The translations under genes and the position numbers were made by a program. A stretch of 64,000 nt of DNA from Nomia melanderi (Eukaryota > Arthropoda > Insecta > Hymenoptera > Halictidae). The stretch is from contig NC_135010.1 in assembly GCF_051020985.1 (NCBI RefSeq), positions 1,610,001 to 1,674,000 on the forward strand, read 5' to 3'. Position 1 is the stretch's first letter. The number at the start of each line of letters is the position of its first letter. Positions 59,582 to 64,000 of this stretch are shown here, one piece after another. The notes beneath the pieces are model-generated. The model saw nothing but the letters and a program-made list of their open reading frames with translations, searched no databases and was not told the DNA's origin.

Positions 59582-60437
59582 TCGTACACTGACGTTGAGT
59601 ACCACTACCAATATGTACCACTATAAAAAGCGACTGCTCTGCTTCCTAATATATTTACATTTTGTGTCAGATTCTAATCTTTTAAAATAAATTGAAGGAT
59701 ATTCACAAAAATGTTTAAATGTTTATAATTGTAAGCAAAAGTAGTTTCATGTAGTTTCATATAGAAGAGCTTATAAAAATTCAGCTTATGCAAAAAATTA
59801 TATTTTGTCATTTAAAAAGGTCACAAATAATCCAGACCTAACACAAATGACTGAACAGAGCAACCTTCAGTTAGGAAACAAAGGTGTAGGTATGCATTTG
59901 TAAAAAGAATCTATGTAGTCATAGAATAATAAATTCCTTATGCTAAGCACATTTTCTTCGAACTGCACTCGACACAAAACTATATCCTTTAACTAATTTC
60001 CAAGTTACATTAGTGCTTTTCATATCCCCTATTAACTTCAAAAAGGGCCGTCAATCACCCTGACATTAGTAAAATTAAATTTTCTGTGACATCAGGCATA
60101 ATTTCATTTCATGCTTCCTGTAAACAGGTTTAAAGAGATTAGTTCGTAATATAAACTGAAGCGAATTATAGAAGACATCTCGTTTATAATAAAAGTAAGA
60201 ATAACCTATATAAAGGGTTTGAGATAAACAAAATTTTTCTAATAGCCATTCCAAACTTTCTTATTCTAGAAATATAGATATATTTTGTGTAATAGCATCC
60301 TTTGTTTATAATACAAAGTTACAGTCAAATTCAACTTATGATAATGTGTCCAAAGTAACCGTAGACAATAAAATCTTTGTGATACCACTGTTTGTAATAA
60401 AATCCGCGTAATACTTCTTTTTCCATCATATTATCTA

Positions 60438-60917
60438 ATAACACAAGAACTACCGAGCATTTAATGTGATTAATATGTAATCCTTATAAAAATTGTAACA
60501 ATAGATTTTTTTCGACTTTGTTATACATTCATTATAGTATTTAACCTTTTGCGCTGGGAATGAGTTTAGAGGTTTGGCAAAGTCTTGCAAGAAAAATTTG
60601 GCTTTTACCTATTTTACTAATACATTTGAAAAAAATAAGAATAATAAAGACAGAATAATATATTTTAAAAAGATCTAGTATGTGTAATGCAACAAGACTA
60701 TCGATATGTATAAGACATTATTAGCAGTTTGGGAATAAAAATATTTCGACGTACGACGTACGACTTTCTAGCACAAAAGGTGAGAAATTATCAGCACAAG
60801 TGAAACTATCTATTTTACAAATCATTTTGAATGTTTCACATTTTTAAGGTATCAATAATTACGAAATAAGGAAACGGAAAACCATCATTTTGACAAGTTC
60901 AGTAGTTTTAGTTTTAA
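60438..60917. mobile_element. Family B1 MITE interrupted by family C MITE
   Basis: The left half (AACACAAGAACTACCGAGCA, AAAATTGTAACAATAGATT) and the right half (GTGAAACTATCTATTTTACA, a TTTTAGTTTTAA end) align to B1 at 33745. The interruption at 60541-60784 falls in the conserved ATAGTATTCAAGTG landmark of B1. Confidence 0.75.
60541..60784 (-). mobile_element. Family C TTAA MITE, copy 3, nested in B1
   Basis: Starts TTAACCTTTTGCGCTGGGAA and ends, read inward, CTCACCTTTTGTGCTAGAAA; the second TTAA has mutated (TGAG). It is the reverse orientation of the copies at 42335 and 42657. The subterminal palindromic region reads CGACGTACGACGTACGAC. Confidence 0.8.
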
Positions 60918-61947
60918 AGTGCACGTCTTAATATTTATCGTCTTTATATTTATCTTTGTATTTATCAATTACCTTGTAATTACGTTTTCCATTCTTAGTA
61001 ATAGCAGAAACAATTTAAATGTTCGTTAAGAGTGAGTCATCCGGTAATAATTCTGACAATGTAAATTCTTTGTTTGAACCAATACAGTGGATACGTAAAA
61101 TTCAACGAATGTGTATAATTGCGAGATGACTTATTGTTAATGCCTAGGGGATGAGCACAGGGGTAAGAAATGTCTTTGTAATTTACAGTTCTATAGTTTT
61201 GATCAATTATTTGTAATCGTATTAACGAATAGAAGATTACTGATCGAAAATATTGGGAATTACAAAATAAAATGAACAGAAAATTGGACGAGAAAGAATG
61301 AAAATTGATCGATCAACCAAATTTCTCAGCCTAGTCATCAATTTTCCTACAGTATATGAGCCACTCATTGGATAAACTGATTAATTCCACAAAACAAAAA
61401 GTAGAGAAAAGTAATGTAACAATTATATGTTGATTTTAAGAATTTTCTTAATTTCTTAATTCGAATTTTAAGAATAGAATGTATTTTACTTAATTATTAC
61501 AAGTACAACTACAATCTAACGAACAAATAAAATTTATAACATTGTGTATTGTTGAAGTAAGTTTTATTATTATTGCAAGTTTTACATGGCCAAACCCAGT
61601 CATAATAAAATTCATTTTAAATATAAACGGTTAAGAGCCAATGAAGCATGTTAATGATAAAATCTTAGAAAATTCGAAAACTGGAGTTAATCGATTTGAC
61701 CACTGAGTGGCTTATATAGTCATAATTTGTACGATAAAAGTAATATTTTATTTGTATAAACAATATTTTTACTACACGACTTGCAATAAAACAATGGGTC
61801 TAAATCAAATTGTGCGCACAATATATACATTCGGATACATTCGTCTCACTCGTACGCTTTCTAGAATATTCATTCACATGTAAATCGATTTAGTTTTATC
61901 AATTTCGAAGAAATGAATCTTTAATTTCGTTAAATAAATTAAGGCGG
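60918..61947. other. AT-rich stretch, nothing recognised
   Basis: No ORF, repeat or island identified. Confidence 0.4.
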
Positions 61948-62041
61948 TAAAATTACTGGTCTGATTTACGTCGTGTTTGGACTCATTTTAATCACAACAA
62001 TCTCAAAAATTTACTGGCACTACATTTGACAAGATAAGGAT
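61948..62041 (+). repeat. Family L dispersed repeat, copy 2
   Basis: See 29553-29645. About 90 bp matched, with TGGTCTGATTTACGTCGTGT and TGGACTCATTTTAAT. Followed by a local AAGATAAGGATTGACAAGAT duplication. Confidence 0.65.
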
Positions 62042-62256
62042 TGACAAGATAATTGACAATCACTGCAATTAAAATTTTCTTCGTTGCACTATATCGATTT
62101 TCTGCCTTTGTCAGTCTACGCTCGAATTAATTCCTGGAAACAAATAGCTTCTACCCGTTTTCCCGCTCGGTTAAATTCCACTGCTGGGGCCCAAACTTGT
62201 AGAATTTAAGCGAACATTACTGTAAAGTCATCAGATTTTTTCGATTCAACGTTTAT

Positions 62257-62484
62257 TTAACACTAAAATTACAGAGCAGTTGAATGGATTTTTCGAAATT
62301 TCTCTATAGAAACTCTAAGAGTGCATCTATCGAGACTTTAATTGATTTATAATTCAGTTTGCGTATTCCTAAATCAATTTCTTTAACAATTTCTCAGAGA
62401 AACATTTGTTGTCTTTTTAATAATTATAAAAAGAAGACATCAGGAATCAGTCATTTTGAGCCGTCCGATAGTTTTAGTGTCTAG
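62257..62484. mobile_element. Family B2 TTAA MITE, copy at 62 kb
   Basis: Left TTAACACTAAAATTACAGAG; right end TAGTTTTAGTGTCTAG, with a decayed TTAA. The body matches 37486-37712 in reverse over its whole length. Confidence 0.8.
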
Positions 62485-64000
62485 AATATTCTCTGTTGTC
62501 AACATCACGAAAAAATGTTACCTCGAAACATGTAGTTAGTATACGAAGTTATAACGCATTATAAATCACTGTATATTCTACACCATCGTCGATGGTTGTT
62601 CACTGGAACCTAGTTTACCATACGCCCGCCTACCGTTTGGTTCTACGTTTATATTAGCGATGAATAATTCTGCATGTTTAAAGGATAATCTACGAGAATA
62701 ATGATTTACTGCGATATACGGACCCACAAAGAGGTATCATGCTGCTTCACTATTGGCAGTTACATTGTTGTATTTTGCATAATGATATGAACGCTGGAAA
62801 GTTATGATCACCGTTGCAGTTATGGATCGAGTGACTCGACACTCTGTTGCATGTATAAATCATGAACGTAAATGCCTTTGCGAAACAATTGTTGTTATCG
62901 AAATGTATGAACTATCCCCTGAAATAAAACGCAGTTATTACTTTGACGGCCGATATCAAATGAAATATGTTACTCCTTGATGCCATTATTTTATGGGCTA
63001 GTTTTATTACGTCACGTTCGCTTGAAATTATATTTTATGCTATCCACTCTTCGCATCAGGCGTCGAACATAATACTCGAAGAAGTAATGCTCTTTTGAAG
63101 AAAAAAAGGTAAATAATTATGGATAACTCAACAGAACCATGAGAAGAAAGTTACCTTCATTGAAGGTAATTTTTTATTTATTTTAACGTAACATCCAATA
63201 TCAGACTTGAAAAATTCTCCTCTATTTTTGACGGAAAATTGAAGTGTCTATTATTCTTAGTTTTCATGTAATACTTGTTTCTGTCAAAAAATCGACGGGT
63301 TTTACAAAAATCCATGTTTTTCGAAAACTGAGGGTGATCCAGCAATTTGGTTTTCGGATTCGTATTTAGGATAAGGTTAATAATTAATTATTTTAATAAG
63401 ACAGTGTTACTAATTAATTTAATATGATTATATAACATCTCATGGATAATGAAAAATTAATGAAATATACTTAAATACAGGTAACATATAATTATATATT
63501 TTACTATACTTTATAAATAAATTTACTATTGACAGAACGTTTATTGAATTATTCGTAATTCTTTCAGATTTTATTTCTAAAGAGAGTGGTTGAAAGTATA
63601 TTTAATAACTGCCTCAAACTAATATCTAACATTCGAAAGTATAGGAAACGAACTTTTTGTTTTTAATAAATTTTGTGTACTCTATTAAAAATAAATAGAC
63701 AAATCGTAAACAATATCGAATAGAAGATTAAAAAATTAACATGTTCGTACATGAACAGTAAACTTGAAAACCACAATTCTTTACACTGATACACGATCAT
63801 TTTATGCATTGATATCGTATGATTTACTGGCTGATACTATATATGCAACATTAATATAATAAAAAATTATTTTTTCAGATACATTAAATAATATAACAAA
63901 ATTAATTCGATTTAACGTTATCTTTTCATTTACATCAAGAAAGAAACAGTTTAACAATACTTGGCTACATAAATCACGATTCGTAATCATTTAAGACTCG
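62485..64000. other. AT-rich stretch, mild GC patches, no gene
   Basis: 62600-63080 is slightly GC-richer with no supported ORF. The remainder is AT-rich with chance frames (- 63802-63990). The window ends inside this DNA. Confidence 0.35.

Overview
The window is AT-rich, intron- and intergenic-type nuclear DNA from an animal, most likely an insect and probably a hymenopteran such as a bee. The basis is a very AT-rich background broken by short GC- and CpG-rich islands, insect-type splice sites, and remnants of DD41D mariner, Tc1-like, R1/jockey-like LINE and TTAA-target elements. The organism call is inference. There are no rRNA or recognisable tRNA genes, no CRISPR array and no prokaryotic gene. 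Nearly all open frames in it are chance frames in AT-rich DNA.

No complete host gene is visible. The best host-gene candidates are two isolated exon-like stretches: an ATG-started 54-codon exon on + (34627-34788) ending on a consensus donor, and a GC-rich 105-bp exon on - (20902-21006) with both splice sites. Weaker candidates are a signal-peptide exon at 18471, a Cys-containing secreted-type ORF at 12317, and a GC-rich small ORF on - at 4197-4442. GC/CpG islands at about 160-470, 700-960, 6180-6540, 9480-9810, 15690-15910, 22100-22360, 25850-26640, 36590-37181, 50700-51150 and 56150-56400 may be promoters, 5' exons or enhancers. Those at 26.6 kb and 37.2 kb each end next to a donor-like site on +.

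The dominant content is small mobile elements. At least ten families of roughly 70-270 bp MITE-like repeats are bounded by TTAA or one-base variants and have terminal inverted repeats (TIRs), which is piggyBac-like target choice. Families A, B and E share one terminal module (TTAACACTA...ACC). Several families have a perfect or near-perfect palindrome just inside one TIR only. The elements are heavily nested and juxtaposed (16.0-16.9 kb, 25.3-25.8 kb, 35.6-36.4 kb, 37.2-37.7 kb, 60.4-60.9 kb). One family-E subtype carries an internal piece of a LINE ORF2 tail and occurs twice with both element ends, so the composite seems to have moved as a unit.

Other mobile remnants are a 778-bp mariner derivative with ~168-bp TIRs and a DD41D-spaced transposase tail (56594-57371), a 673-bp TA-flanked element with ~165-bp TIRs (37781-38453), three Tc1-like MITEs, LINE tails at 12.9 kb and 38.5 kb, a possible pogo/Tigger helix-turn-helix fragment at 43.65 kb, and three large hairpins: a 415-bp palindrome at 32.4 kb, a pair of back-to-back hairpins at 47.85-48.40 kb, and a smaller one at 45.7 kb. 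A short pre-miRNA-like hairpin lies at 13.73 kb. Micro- and minisatellites occur at 10.3, 13.6, 15.4, 25.0, 30.2, 31.4 and 48.9 kb.
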